Assembly: GCF_004116385.1 (NCBI RefSeq)
Contig: NZ_PEIB01000026.1
Location: forward strand, 1-64,000
DNA: 64,000 nt
Reading direction: 5' to 3'
From: Veronia nyctiphanis
GTDB lineage: Bacteria > Pseudomonadota > Gammaproteobacteria > Enterobacterales > Vibrionaceae
The notes beneath the pieces were generated by a model. It worked only from the letters and a program-made list of their open reading frames with translations. It did no database searches and was not told where the DNA came from. This document shows, piece by piece, positions 36,977-46,692 of the stretch (the first letter of the stretch is position 1; each line of letters opens with the position of its first letter). The position numbers were made by a program, and so were the translations under genes.

Positions 36977-38150
36977 CTTGCTCTCTCCAATAACGAGACA
37001 TCAGCAGCTTGGCGATGAGGGCTCTCAAAAAGAGTAACTTAGGCATAGCGTTAATCACTTTAAAGAGGTCCAGCAGAGTCGCATTGTCTGACATAAACCT
37101 AGCGAATGTCGCTCCGTTGGTTTGTTTTGTCATGTTGAATAACAAACTGGATGCCGACACTTTTCCAGATGCTAGAACATCAAGGAAAAGAGAATCCATT
37201 GCCCTTTCGATTTTTGTTGAGCAATGAAGGTCTGGAATTTGTCCATATTTTTCGTAGTGAAGGGCACAATCTTTCGCCCATTTCTGTATTCGACTAAAGC
37301 CATACCCTGTCGATGCTCTTAGCGCACCAGCGGCAACACCGCCTTTGATGATGCCATTCTTGCGGGCTTCTCTTTGAGTTGGCAATCCCATCGGCAATAC
37401 GCCTTGTTCTGTCCGTATTATTGCTTCTCGAATGACATGAAAACGGTAGTTGATAATTTTCATCAAAAATGGCTTAAGGACTTCTGGAGAATATTGTTGC
37501 TTAGAAAATGCAGTCAACTCGACCAAAAGGCGATTGTTATCGACGGGGATGAGATACAAGAACAATAGGCCAAAACGTGTGTCGGTTAGCCTTTCCATTA
37601 AATGAGGACGTGTGTAGGTTGATTGTCCGTCTTGGAGCTGTATTTCCGCACCGATAAAAATTTGAAACATTTTAGACTGCTTAAGAATGGAGTCTGGGGG
37701 AGGGCGGCAATCAATCACGTGACTGGCAGAGACGTTGTTTCCTGATAACGTCGTAACATTGAACCCAGTCTGTGTCGCGAGGACATCTTTGACTTGCGTA
37801 TCAAAAAGTAGTGAACAACGGGGTGTTAGATTAAGTTGAGAGACACGTAGCTGGTAAAAATCACTGGATTTTACGAAGTGATATGCCCAGTTATTTGCAT
37901 GATGCACAACCTGATCAAAGTTGGTTGAGACAAGCCATTCCGACCAACTGTTGCTGACAGGGACGGATTCTGGCGGATTTTTTTCGCCAAAAAAGCACCA
38001 CGTTCGGTCATTGGTGTACTTTTTTCGTGCCTCCAAAACACATATGGAAGGGGGTACTGAAAGTTTCCCGAGCTCAGCGGCGAGTGACAGCCCAGACGCG
38101 CCACCACCAATGATGCCGATGTCATAACGCCGTTTCTCCAGATTATTCAC
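36951..38150 (-). CDS. crtY: Lycopene beta-cyclase
   Basis: A flavin-dependent cyclase that turns lycopene into beta-carotene by closing both end rings. It has 399 residues of the bacterial CrtY type. The N-terminal dinucleotide-binding motif is YDIGIIGGGASGLSLAAELG, followed by DRTWCFFGE. Later landmarks are the FLYLIPVDNNRLLVELTAF and GIIKGGVAAGALRASTGYGF regions. It overlaps the crtB stop by eight bases and the blh start by 26, so translation is coupled on both sides. Confidence 0.9.
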   Translation of the reverse strand: MNNLEKRRYDIGIIGGGASGLSLAAELGKLSVPPSICVLEARKKYTNDRTWCFFGEKNPPESVPVSNSWSEWLVSTNFDQVVHHANNWAYHFVKSSDFYQLRVSQLNLTPRCSLLFDTQVKDVLATQTGFNVTTLSGNNVSASHVIDCRPPPDSILKQSKMFQIFIGAEIQLQDGQSTYTRPHLMERLTDTRFGLLFLYLIPVDNNRLLVELTAFSKQQYSPEVLKPFLMKIINYRFHVIREAIIRTEQGVLPMGLPTQREARKNGIIKGGVAAGALRASTGYGFSRIQKWAKDCALHYEKYGQIPDLHCSTKIERAMDSLFLDVLASGKVSASSLLFNMTKQTNGATFARFMSDNATLLDLFKVINAMPKLLFLRALIAKLLMSRYWREQDEAVARKQ

Positions 38151-39107
38151 TATGGTGTCTTAATGAGGCGATAGCCTCATGCAAAGCGGGTTCATGGGCT
38201 TTGTCTGAACGAACAGTCCATTGCCTTAAACCCAACAGCATTTGTGTCATCGCTCTTGTTTTTCTCAGCTTGCTGACAACCACTCTTCCTTGGTAAACGT
38301 CATACTGACGATCGCGGAGAACGACTCCAATCTCTCGATATACGGCTAGGGCTGCAGCGATGGCGACTCTGGACCTAAAAGGTAAGTATCTGAGACCCGC
38401 TTGCGCGCTTGCATAGTATTTATCGGCGAGACTGAGTAACTTTTTTGTGGCATACGCGATAGTTTGTTTGTCACCATCTGATTCGTTCAAAATATCGTGT
38501 GCTGACAAACCATCGACCAATCGGTTGGAAGATATCTTCTTGCCATTTGCGCATCTTCGATGACATCACGTGCTATGTTAGTCATCTGCATCGCGATACC
38601 TAAATCAATGGCAAACGGCGTTCCGCCCTCTCGGCTGTTGAGTATCGGACACATCATTTCGCCAACAGTGCCTGCGACGTAGTAACAGTAACGGATGAGT
38701 GAACGCTCATCGGCAATTTCGACCGTTTCAAGATCCATCGCAACACCACATACCAATGATTGCAGTGAGTGGGTGGGTAGACCCCACTCTTGGGAAAGTG
38801 CGAGTACATCGATGGTGGCTGGGTGAAGGGGTTTATTGATGATGAGTGACTGACGAATGAGGGCCAGTTCCTCTTTTGCATGATTTTTATCCTCAGATTC
38901 GTCTGCTATGTCATCAACTTGTCTGCAGAAGGCGTAAAGTCTGGCTGCCGCTGCAAATCTTTTACCTGATAGAAAGCGTCCGGCCAAGTGGAATGACTTA
39001 CCATGTTGTTTGAGTACAGATGTTGCTGCACAATCTGAGGACTCAAATCCTGTCTTAAACTTCGCGGGCAAAACAATATCAGGAAGATCTATTTTTTCTT
39101 GGCTCAT
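38143..39107 (-). CDS. crtB: Phytoene synthase, one frame break
   Basis: It condenses two geranylgeranyl diphosphates into phytoene. The ~321-residue joined protein shows the first aspartate-rich motif YAFCRQVDDIADESED and the second MTNIARDVIEDAQMARRYLP, both needed for Mg2+-diphosphate binding. The frame breaks at 38517-38518: one extra C on the plus strand (G on the coding strand) gives PTDWVDGLSAHDIL and continues through LADKYYASAQAGLRYLPFRSR, a family hallmark. The start overlaps the crtI stop by four bases (ATGA). Confidence 0.9.
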
Positions 39108-40592
39108 GATGTGCTCCGCTCATGGGTTGTGTCAGGTATCAAATGTTCCAGCACTTTTGCAGAGGAAAGCACACCGGGCACACCTGCTCCGGGATGCGTC
39201 CCCGCACCTACAAGGAATAAATTTTCTATACCTTCGCCTTTGTTGTGATAGCGAAACCACGCTGATTGGCGGAAAAGAGGCGCTATTGAGAACCCTGCGC
39301 CCTCAGCGCTCAAGTAACTCTCTGCAAAGTCATCAGGCGTTTTAAAGAAGTCTGACGTGATGGTGTTCTCAAGATCTGGCAGGATTGAACGATCGAGTGC
39401 GGCCACAATGCGGTCTCTAAGTTTAGGCCCTTCGATATCCCAATCGATATTACCCAGTTGGTTGGGTACAGGTGCCAAAACGTAAAATGAATCGCAGCCT
39501 GACGGTGCAAATGATGGATCGGTCGCTGTTGGCCTATGAACATAAAGGGAGAAGTCTTCGGTCAGTATTTTCTTGTCGAAAATATCACTGAGCAAGTCCT
39601 TGTAGCGCTTACCGAGCCAAATCGTGTGATGAGCAACGTCTTGGTATGTTTTTGTCGTTCCGAAATACAACACGAATAACCCCATCGACATTTGGCTTGA
39701 TGAGGTTTTTACTCTGCTCGAAAATGATTGCTCTTCTTTTGGGATCAAGTGTTTGTATAGGAACTTAGGATCAGCGTTTGAAACAACGAGATCTGCTTCA
39801 CGTGACTCACCATTATCTAAGTTAACGCGCTTGATCTGTTTATCATCGATGTCAAAACCAGTGACAGTTGTGTTTAGCTTTACCTCAACCCCTTGCCTAT
39901 GTAGCAGATCGGTAAGCGCCTCAACGACAGCACCTGTTCCACCTTTTGGAAAATAGATTCCCCACTTTCTCTCTAAGAAGTGGATCAAACTGTAGATGCA
40001 CGTTGTATCAAAGGGGTTACCACCGACAAGAAGCGGCTGAATGGAAAACGCCTGTCGCAACCTATCATCTTTTAGGTGTTTTGATACGAAAGACCAAACT
40101 GACCGGTGACTACCAAGCTGAACAAGTTTGGTATTTGCGCCACCATGGTTCTAAATTCGTGAAAAGGTTGATCGGCTAACTGAGAAAAACCGACATCAAA
40201 TATTTTTTCTGATTCTCTGACCAGCGCCTCGTAACCATCAGCGTCAGATGGCGAGAGGCGAGTGATCTCTGCAACGGTATCTTCGACAGTGCTCCATAAT
40301 CAAAGGTTTCTCCGTCACTGAATTGAAACCGGTACCAAGGTGTAAGCGGAAGCAGGGTTATGTAATCGCTCATAGCCTCGTTGAAAAGTTCGAACAACTC
40401 TTCAAGCAAAAAAGGAGCGGTAATGACTGTGGGGCCTGCATCATGTTTAAAACCGTCTTTACAATAAACCTGAGCTCTTCCACCCAGAGCATTACACCGT
40501 TCGATCAGGGTGACCGAGTAACCTTTTGCCCGCAAGCGAAGTGCCGAGGCAATGCCTCCGAGACCACCACCGATGACTATCGCGTTTGTCAT
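39104..40592 (-). CDS. crtI: Phytoene desaturase, two frame breaks
   Basis: An FAD-dependent desaturase that converts phytoene to lycopene. The N-terminal FAD motif is AIVIGGGLGGIASALRLRAK and the C-terminal one is LFLVGAGTHPGAGVPGVL. The reading frame breaks twice. Near 40292 one G is missing (FDYGGTVEDTVAEITRL when restored). Near 40119 one A is missing on the coding strand (NLFKLGSHRSVWSFVSKHL when restored). With both fixed the ~496-residue protein is continuous through DDRLRQAFSIQPLLVGGNPF. The ATG overlaps the crtE stop. Confidence 0.9.
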
Positions 40593-41476
40593 GCTTTGTC
40601 CTCCGATAGTGATGCCCGTAAGCCGAGAATGTAAGTGTTGAATATCTCACTCAACTGACCCGGTAATGTGGAGATGTCTCGCTTTACTTCATCCAATAAC
40701 GTAAACACTCTGAGAGACGCAACAGAGTCAGATTTTTCACCGTGGCCGTTGTCTCTTAACACGATCACCGCGTTGGGTGCTGCCGCGCCCGTTTCACCTC
40801 TGCGTAAATCTTGGTCAACGTCGTTAATATCATCCGTTATCTGATACGCGACGGCGAATTTATATACTGCTTCTCTAACCTGCTCGATTTGGCTCTGGTG
40901 ACCTGACATTTGATAAACGAGCTCGACAGGAAGGCTAAGTAGGGGACCAGATTTACCCTCAGCCATCTTCTCGTAGTCAAGTAACGTGTAAGATTCGTAC
41001 CTGGTGTAAGAGAGATCGTGGCACTGGCCTTGGATAGACTTGCAAACACTTCGGTGTATCAAGGTGACACATTGAGGCAATAGCCCGCGACAATCTGCGT
41101 GTAAGAGCGCAGCGTACGACGCTGAAATCATGATATCGCCTGCACACAACGCCACGTCGGCACCATACTTTTTCCACACAGTCTCATTTCCTCTGCGTGT
41201 GTCGTCATGGTCCTGCAGGTCATCGTGTATTAGGGAAGCATTGTGAAGGAGTTCAGCGACAGCAGCCGCTGCGACTTGGCTTGATTTAGTGAGGTTAAGT
41301 GCTTGTCCGCAATGGATAGCTAGTCGTGCTCTGTTTCGTTTCCCCCCTGTTTTCAAGTGATATAGACATGCTTCAGTTGCAGCCGATAAGAGGCTCTCAG
41401 AGCCTCTTATCGAGTCATGCATTAAGGCCTCAACATCAGCGAGAATATCATCTACGGGATAGAGATCTTGCGTCAT
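40589..41476 (-). CDS. crtE: Geranylgeranyl diphosphate synthase
   Basis: An isoprenyl diphosphate synthase that elongates farnesyl to geranylgeranyl diphosphate, the first committed step of the carotenoid branch here. It has 295 residues with the first aspartate-rich motif LIHDDLQDHDDTRRG, GGKRNRARLAIHCG upstream of it and the second motif VAYQITDDINDVDQD. It follows the proteorhodopsin gene by about 40 bp and overlaps crtI by four bases. No idi gene is in the cluster. Confidence 0.92.
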   Translation of the reverse strand: MTQDLYPVDDILADVEALMHDSIRGSESLLSAATEACLYHLKTGGKRNRARLAIHCGQALNLTKSSQVAAAAVAELLHNASLIHDDLQDHDDTRRGNETVWKKYGADVALCAGDIMISASYAALLHADCRGLLPQCVTLIHRSVCKSIQGQCHDLSYTRYESYTLLDYEKMAEGKSGPLLSLPVELVYQMSGHQSQIEQVREAVYKFAVAYQITDDINDVDQDLRRGETGAAAPNAVIVLRDNGHGEKSDSVASLRVFTLLDEVKRDISTLPGQLSEIFNTYILGLRASLSEDKA

Positions 41477-41517
41477 TGTGCCTCCATACAGATATGTTAA
41501 CTCACAAACTTAAAGCG

Positions 41518-42213
41518 TTAGGCATCCTCAGTACTGCTTGTAGCGGCAGACCAAATAACGACACCGAATGCGATTTTGTTAACGAAATCTGCAAGGTTGT
41601 AGACGAGATTCAGCATGTCTGACGACCCTTCAGATGTGTAACCGAGTACGTAACCTATTGGGTAAATCGACCAGCCTACCGTTACAATCAAACGCAGTGC
41701 GCCAAACGCTTTCTGACTGGCTTCAGTTCCACTTTCTGCATTTATTTGACTGGCCTCGCCAACAAACACCTCGTAGATGATGTAAAGCCAACCGACCATT
41801 CCGATGATAAAGCCAACCCAAATCCCGAGTTTGCCAATTTCGCCCAGATATCCTCCGACCAACATGACCAAAGAGGCGATAAGGAGTTTCCAGAATAAAC
41901 CTGCTCTCACAACAGCTATTGCTGTCAGAATCAGGTAGAACTCAATAATTTGCAGCGGTACTGTCAGCAACCAGTCTACATATCGGAAGGACGTGGGACT
42001 CTCTCCTGTACCGATCCACACTCCTCGCATGTAGAAATAATGTATAGCCGCGATACCAGTCACCATTGCTGCGACGGTAAGTGATGTTTTCCACTTTCCG
42101 ACAGCTCTGTCTCGTTCTACCCAGAAGAAGAAAGTTGAGGCGACCATGGCGGCTGAGATAATCCAAAAGGACATGCCGACAAGGTCATTGGGATCAAGCA
42201 TAAGCTCTTTCAT
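41518..42213 (-). CDS. Proteorhodopsin, light-driven proton pump, blue-type tuning residue
   Basis: A seven-helix retinal protein of 231 residues in the inner membrane. Key residues in green-proteorhodopsin numbering are all present: His75 (IHYFYMRG, residue 58), proton acceptor Asp97 (RYVDWLLTVP, residue 80), proton donor Glu108 (residue 91) and the retinal-binding Lys231 (NKIAFGVV, residue 213). The 105-equivalent in VPLQIIEF is Gln (residue 88), the residue associated with blue absorption. It heads the operon with crtEIBY-blh, so chromophore synthesis is encoded in cis. It is distinct from xanthorhodopsin and from sodium pumps, which carry NDQ. Confidence 0.95.
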   Translation of the reverse strand: MKELMLDPNDLVGMSFWIISAAMVASTFFFWVERDRAVGKWKTSLTVAAMVTGIAAIHYFYMRGVWIGTGESPTSFRYVDWLLTVPLQIIEFYLILTAIAVVRAGLFWKLLIASLVMLVGGYLGEIGKLGIWVGFIIGMVGWLYIIYEVFVGEASQINAESGTEASQKAFGALRLIVTVGWSIYPIGYVLGYTSEGSSDMLNLVYNLADFVNKIAFGVVIWSAATSSTEDA

Positions 42214-42701
42214 TTCGTCACCTTTGTTGTGTATTCAACATTCGAAAAACAATTTCGACAGTTTGATTACCCAGTGACCGAACCGAATCTTTTACAGCAA
42301 GCGATTTATTTACTGTAGCTGCTTGTGCAACATCAAGTAATACGACAATGGTTTGTCACTGATTACTGCTATTAACAACACTAGTTACGTGATAAATATG
42401 TTTCAAGATTTATAAAATCAAAATAAATATTGATTTTGTCTGTGGTTTTTATTAATTCATTAACTAAAAATCAATGACTTGAGGTAAATTTTTTGTTGAA
42501 TCGATCCTATGTTTCACCGTACTTTATTATTAAATTTGTGACGTGTTGCATATTTAAGTTCTGATGTTTAATAGTCAAAAATCATTATTATTTGATGAAA
42601 ATCTACGAGTCTTCTCTGCTTTTCTTATCTAGATTACGTTTCAAGGATTTAATATTATTTCCTTACATTTAATCCAGTTTTTATAAATTACAGGAAACAG
42701 A
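42214..42701. promoter_or_regulatory. AT-rich divergent promoter region of proteorhodopsin and tag (488 bp)
   Basis: No gene is seen. The stretch must contain the minus-strand proteorhodopsin promoter and the plus-strand tag promoter. It is AT-rich with long T and A tracts (about 42400-42680). No light-regulator or CRP site can be assigned with confidence. Confidence 0.5.
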
Positions 42702-43271
42702 ATGCGACGTTGCGATTGGGCAAATGGAAGTGACATTGACGCTAAATATCACGATACAGAGTGGGGCGTACCTGTTCACGATGACAGGAAGCTATTTGAG
42801 ATGCTTTGTCTCGAAGGCGCTCAGGCTGGCCTAAGCTGGACAACAATTTTACGTAAGCGAGACGGTTATCTTGGAGCTTTTCAAAACTTCGAATTAGACA
42901 AGGTAGTAACCCTGACGGATGCTGATGTGGAAACATTGGTACAAAACCCGGATATCGTGCGTCATCGTTTAAAAATTCAGTCAGTGATTGGTAATGCGAA
43001 GGCGGTGATCGAGATTCAGAGTGAATTTGGGAGCTTTGATGCATTTATATGGTCGTTTGTTGGCGGTAAACCGATCATTAACCAGTGGAAAAAAACAGAA
43101 GACGTACCAACTACCACCGCAGAATCAGATGCGATGAGCAAAGCGTTAAAAAAACGAGGCTTCAAGTTCGTTGGCAGTACAATTTGTTATGCCTATATGC
43201 AAGGCGTCGGCATGGTAAACGATCATTTGGTTGATTGCTTCCGGTACAAAGAGGTTTGCGGCCTGAAGTGA
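42702..43271 (+). CDS. tag: DNA-3-methyladenine glycosylase I
   Basis: A base-excision repair enzyme that removes 3-methyladenine from alkylated DNA. Its 189 residues start MRRCDWANGSDIDAKYHDTE, with the zinc-binding Cys near the N-terminus, EWGVPVHDDRKLFEMLCLEGAQAGLSW and the HhH-like GFKFVGSTICYAYMQGVGMVNDH containing later zinc ligands. AGGAAAC lies upstream. It is divergent from the proteorhodopsin operon and convergent with the amidohydrolase. Confidence 0.93.
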   Translation: MRRCDWANGSDIDAKYHDTEWGVPVHDDRKLFEMLCLEGAQAGLSWTTILRKRDGYLGAFQNFELDKVVTLTDADVETLVQNPDIVRHRLKIQSVIGNAKAVIEIQSEFGSFDAFIWSFVGGKPIINQWKKTEDVPTTTAESDAMSKALKKRGFKFVGSTICYAYMQGVGMVNDHLVDCFRYKEVCGLK

Positions 43272-43321
43272 TAGGTACTCACGTTTCTGACGCGGAGAGC
43301 CCTCCAAACGATGACCACTAT

Positions 43322-45006
43322 CTACACCGAAAAAATAGTCTTTCCGCACTTGATAGTCTCGACGACATGAAGTTCGCGTAGTTTATGCTTATCCACGGTC
43401 AGTGGGTTGCCATTCAATACGACAAAATCAGCGAATTTACCCACCTGGAGTGTTCCCTTTATTTGGTCTTCGAAGGTCTGTCTTGCTGCCACCGAAGTGA
43501 CAGCTTCGATCGCCTGATATGGTGAAATAGCATGCCACTTACCCAGCTCAATGCCGTTTTTACTCTTCCTGTCCACAGCGGTTGCAATGAGGCCAAGGAT
43601 ATCCAGGTCAAGAATCGGCGCATCTGTGTGTAATGTAAAAGGCAAGCCGAGTTCGTTAGCCCAGCCAGCGGGTGAAAAATTAGATGTTTTCCAAGGTCCA
43701 ATGATCGTGTCGTGGTATTCGTCGCCCCAGTGATAAATATTGAGAGCAAGAAACGAGGGAATAATGCCTACTTTCTTCATCGCTTTTAGCTGATTGAATT
43801 TGGCACTTTTCATATGTACCAGTGTCATCCGATGATCTTTCATACCGTGCTTTTTCATTGCTAACTCAATAGCTGAAATGGCCATTGATGTTGCTCTGTC
43901 AGCATTACTATGGGCGATGATTTGGATGTTATTGGCGTAAAAATAATCTACAAATTCATTGAAAGAAAACTGGTCAAGAATACGTACGCTGGATTGTTGG
44001 TTCAGATACTTGTTATTTTTTAATTTGAGAAGGCGATCTATTGGTGAGTTTTTGCCTGACGTTTTTTGTCCATCCCCAGTCAGTTTTACTCCAGCGACAC
44101 GCAGGCCGTTTACATTTGGCCCTACATTTTGAAGCTGAGTAATCAGACTGAACTCGTCTGAGTTCGGATAGATGTTGATATCCAAGAACAGCTTTTGTCT
44201 GTCGGCTTGTGATTTCAAAATTCTGAAGCCATTTAAATTTCCTGCGCCTTCAAGAGCGGTCGTAATTCCGTTTTGCGCGTAGGCCAATTGTGTTGCTTTG
44301 ATGACGTTATCAATCCGTTCCGGATCGTATGCATTTAGATAGGGGTAAATAGATAACACTGCTGAACCTTGAATCAAGCCAGTCAGTTTTCCTGCTTCAG
44401 TCCTCTCAATATGACCATTTTTAGGGTTGGGCGTGTCTTTATGAATTCCCAGTAAGTTAAGCCTTTTGTGTTGCATAAAGCCTGGTTACCTGAAATTTGC
44501 ATCATACAAAATGGCTGTGTATTGCTCACCGTATTCAATTCTGCCAGTGAAGGGTGGCGTCTTTCGAGTAACTCTGTTTCGTCATAACCCCATGCGAAAG
44601 CCAACGATTTAACATCATCAAATTTCGTTACATGCGCTCGCATCGCCTCAAGTATTTCTGAGATCTCGCTAAAGTCACCATCTGGCTGCGAAAACAAATA
44701 CGGTACGTCAACAAGATTGATTAACTGAGAAATGTGCGAATGGGCGTCAATGAAGCCTGGGAGCAGTGTTTTACCGCTCAGCGAATCTACTTTTGTACGC
44801 TCGTCAGCAAGGGAGAGTATGTTTTGATTACTGCCAATAGCAAGAATATGCCCATCTTTGATAGCAATAGCCTGCTCTTCAACGCCTTCACCTGTCATGG
44901 GTATCACATGACCGTCATATAAAACGCGATCTGCCGAGAGTTTAGCTTCGCAAAGTGGGCTGAACAAAAAAGGGAACAACAGGTAAGTTTTGATTAATCG
45001 ATACAT
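43322..45006 (-). CDS. Exported amidohydrolase (YtcJ-like), one frame break
   Basis: A metal-dependent amidohydrolase of ~561 residues with a probable signal peptide (YRLIKTYLLFPFLFSPLCEA). N-terminal features are GHVIPMTGEGVEEQAIAIKDGHI and LPGFIDAHSHISQL with the HxH metal ligands. C-terminal features are LPFTLHTDAPILD and GTLQVGKFADFVVLNGNPLTV, the amidohydrolase composite-domain return. The frame breaks near 44454, where one T is missing on the coding strand; GLTLLGIHKDTPNPKNG is then continuous. The substrate of YtcJ-like enzymes is generally unknown. The upstream in-frame start at 45066 is possible but less likely. Confidence 0.8.
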
Positions 45007-45146
45007 GTTCAAGGCAGATTGATTCAGATGGGAGCGAGATTTTACTTGTCCGCAGTCTAAATACAAGTATTAAACGCCCGTTAGAATTATATTTTCATCA
45101 GTATAACGGGCTAATGCATTGATCTTTTGGGTATTCAGGTAGTCGT

Positions 45147-45776
45147 CTATTTTTGTACCATCGACACTTCTTGATAGAGGCTCATCAGGGTTTGTTCTGC
45201 TTTCTTCGGGTCAGGACTAATTATCGTAAAGGGATAAGACAAGTCATTAGGATGAAGCACAACAAACTGGCTCACTCTAACGTGCCCTTCACAACACCCA
45301 CTCCTTTTCTCCATGACGGTTCCCCACTGTCTACCTAACTCTTTGACCGAAGGCAGTGAGATATAAGCGATGTTTTTGTGGCAGGGCAAATTGATGTTGT
45401 GTTGGCGAAAAGAGAGTAGCAAAGGCACATCGTGATCTAACTCTTTTCGTGTCGAAAGCTCGGTATTGATCAGCTTAGAAGGCATTACCAAAGATAAATA
45501 AACAACCCGGCCAAAGAGTGGCTGCAAGGTATCAACAATGCATTCAGAGGTTTGCTCACCCTCTAGCAGCCATGTATTTCTGTTTAAATTATCAACGGGC
45601 AAACTAAATTCGGGTCGTGATATCGAGAGATTGGTCACCATGGGTTCTGCCATATTAATGGTCAGAATGGGATAGCTTTCTCCATTTGCTGGTAGGTAGC
45701 GAATCCCGGCTACGCTACAATTTGCAAAGACAATAAGGCATGTAAAAAGTACGCTCCAGAAAACTTTCAGCACCAC
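45147..45776 (-). CDS. Exported hypothetical protein (209 aa)
   Basis: A periplasmic or outer-membrane-facing protein with a signal peptide (LKVFWSVLFTCLIVFANCSVA, about residues 3-24). The mature part is beta-rich, with a Cys pair around SGCCEGHVRV and single Cys near SECIVD and LPCHKN. No domain is recognised. The start is GTG with GGGAGA five bases upstream. A TGATAATTATCA palindrome lies 17-28 bp before the start, so iron-type regulation is possible. The downstream amidohydrolase is on the same strand about 140 bp later. Confidence 0.55.
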   Translation of the reverse strand: MVLKVFWSVLFTCLIVFANCSVAGIRYLPANGESYPILTINMAEPMVTNLSISRPEFSLPVDNLNRNTWLLEGEQTSECIVDTLQPLFGRVVYLSLVMPSKLINTELSTRKELDHDVPLLLSFRQHNINLPCHKNIAYISLPSVKELGRQWGTVMEKRSGCCEGHVRVSQFVVLHPNDLSYPFTIISPDPKKAEQTLMSLYQEVSMVQK

Positions 45777-45792
45777 GCTTCTCCCTTTTTAT

Positions 45793-45804
45793 TGATAATT
45801 ATCA
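45793..45804. promoter_or_regulatory. Palindrome TGATAATTATCA, possible Fur-like operator
   Basis: A perfect 12-bp palindrome at 45793-45804, close upstream of the exported hypothetical gene. The GATAAT/ATTATC half-sites resemble Fur boxes, but the full 19-bp pattern is not met. Confidence 0.35.
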
Positions 45805-46058
45805 GTCTAGTAGCTCCCCTAATTTATGCGCGAGAAATAACCCAAATCAAATGTTATCAAGTACATTTACTGGATTTAAAAGTCTGGAATATCTCACAAT
45901 TTAGAGCAGGTAAAGCAAGGTTACCCCCCTAAGTTGGGCGTTATGTCAATTTCAAAGAACTGTTATCTGTACCCAATAATTGGCCACATATTTGATGTGA
46001 TGAGTGAAAAAGCGAACGTTCGTGCTATTTTGTAAGTGCTGGAATCAGGAGTGGTAAA

Positions 46059-46670
46059 TTGAAGAAACAACAAGAAACAAAACTAAGAATTCTTGATATT
46101 GCCTTTGAGATGGCGAGTGAAAACGGTCTTGAGAGCTTGACGATTGGAGAATTGGCTAAACAGGCCAACATGTCGAAAAGCGGCTTGTTTGCGCATTTCA
46201 ATTCTAGACATAACTTACAAGCTGCCGTCGTCAGGTTTGCTTCGGATAAATTTCAGGAGCGAGTCGTTGTGCCTTGCCAACAACAAAGGTACGACACGCA
46301 AGAGCAGAAGCTTAGGGAATTACTCGCAAATTGGCTGAGCTGGAACGGTTCATTCCAAGGTAGTTGTCTGTTTCTCGATGCCTGGAGAGAGAACTCTGAC
46401 GACGATGATGTGGTTCAAAACTCGCTCAGGGAAGTGACGCTTAAATGGTTGAATTATTTGAATATCCAGGTCGAAAAAGCCATGGCTAAAGGTGAGTTTA
46501 GGAAAGAACTGGATGCTTGGCAGAAAGTCTATGAGTTATATGGACTGTATTTGAGCAGCCATCTTTTCGAAAACTTGACCATTACTGGCGATTCAAAAGA
46601 AAGATTTTGGTTAGGGATAGAGCAGTTATTCATTCAGTGCAGAGTGAAGACTGCATGTAAAGAAGTTTAA
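46059..46670 (+). CDS. TetR-family transcriptional regulator
   Basis: A 203-residue repressor-type protein. The N-terminal HTH spans about residues 8-55 (KLRILDIAFEMASENGLESL, then LAKQANMSKSGLFAHFNSRHNL). The C-terminal ligand domain includes LFLDAWRENSDDDD and GIEQLFIQC. Translation starts at TTG 46059 with AGGAG seven bases upstream; the usual ATG is absent. It is 22 bp upstream of an alpha/beta-hydrolase gene and probably co-transcribed with it and regulating it. The ligand is unknown. Confidence 0.85.
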   Translation: MKKQQETKLRILDIAFEMASENGLESLTIGELAKQANMSKSGLFAHFNSRHNLQAAVVRFASDKFQERVVVPCQQQRYDTQEQKLRELLANWLSWNGSFQGSCLFLDAWRENSDDDDVVQNSLREVTLKWLNYLNIQVEKAMAKGEFRKELDAWQKVYELYGLYLSSHLFENLTITGDSKERFWLGIEQLFIQCRVKTACKEV

Positions 46671-46692
46671 AAATGTGGTTAGGGGAAAATAA

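Noticed and set aside
39010-39345. 111-codon plus-strand frame in the crtB-crtI junction
   Set aside because: Antisense shadow of two carotenoid genes.
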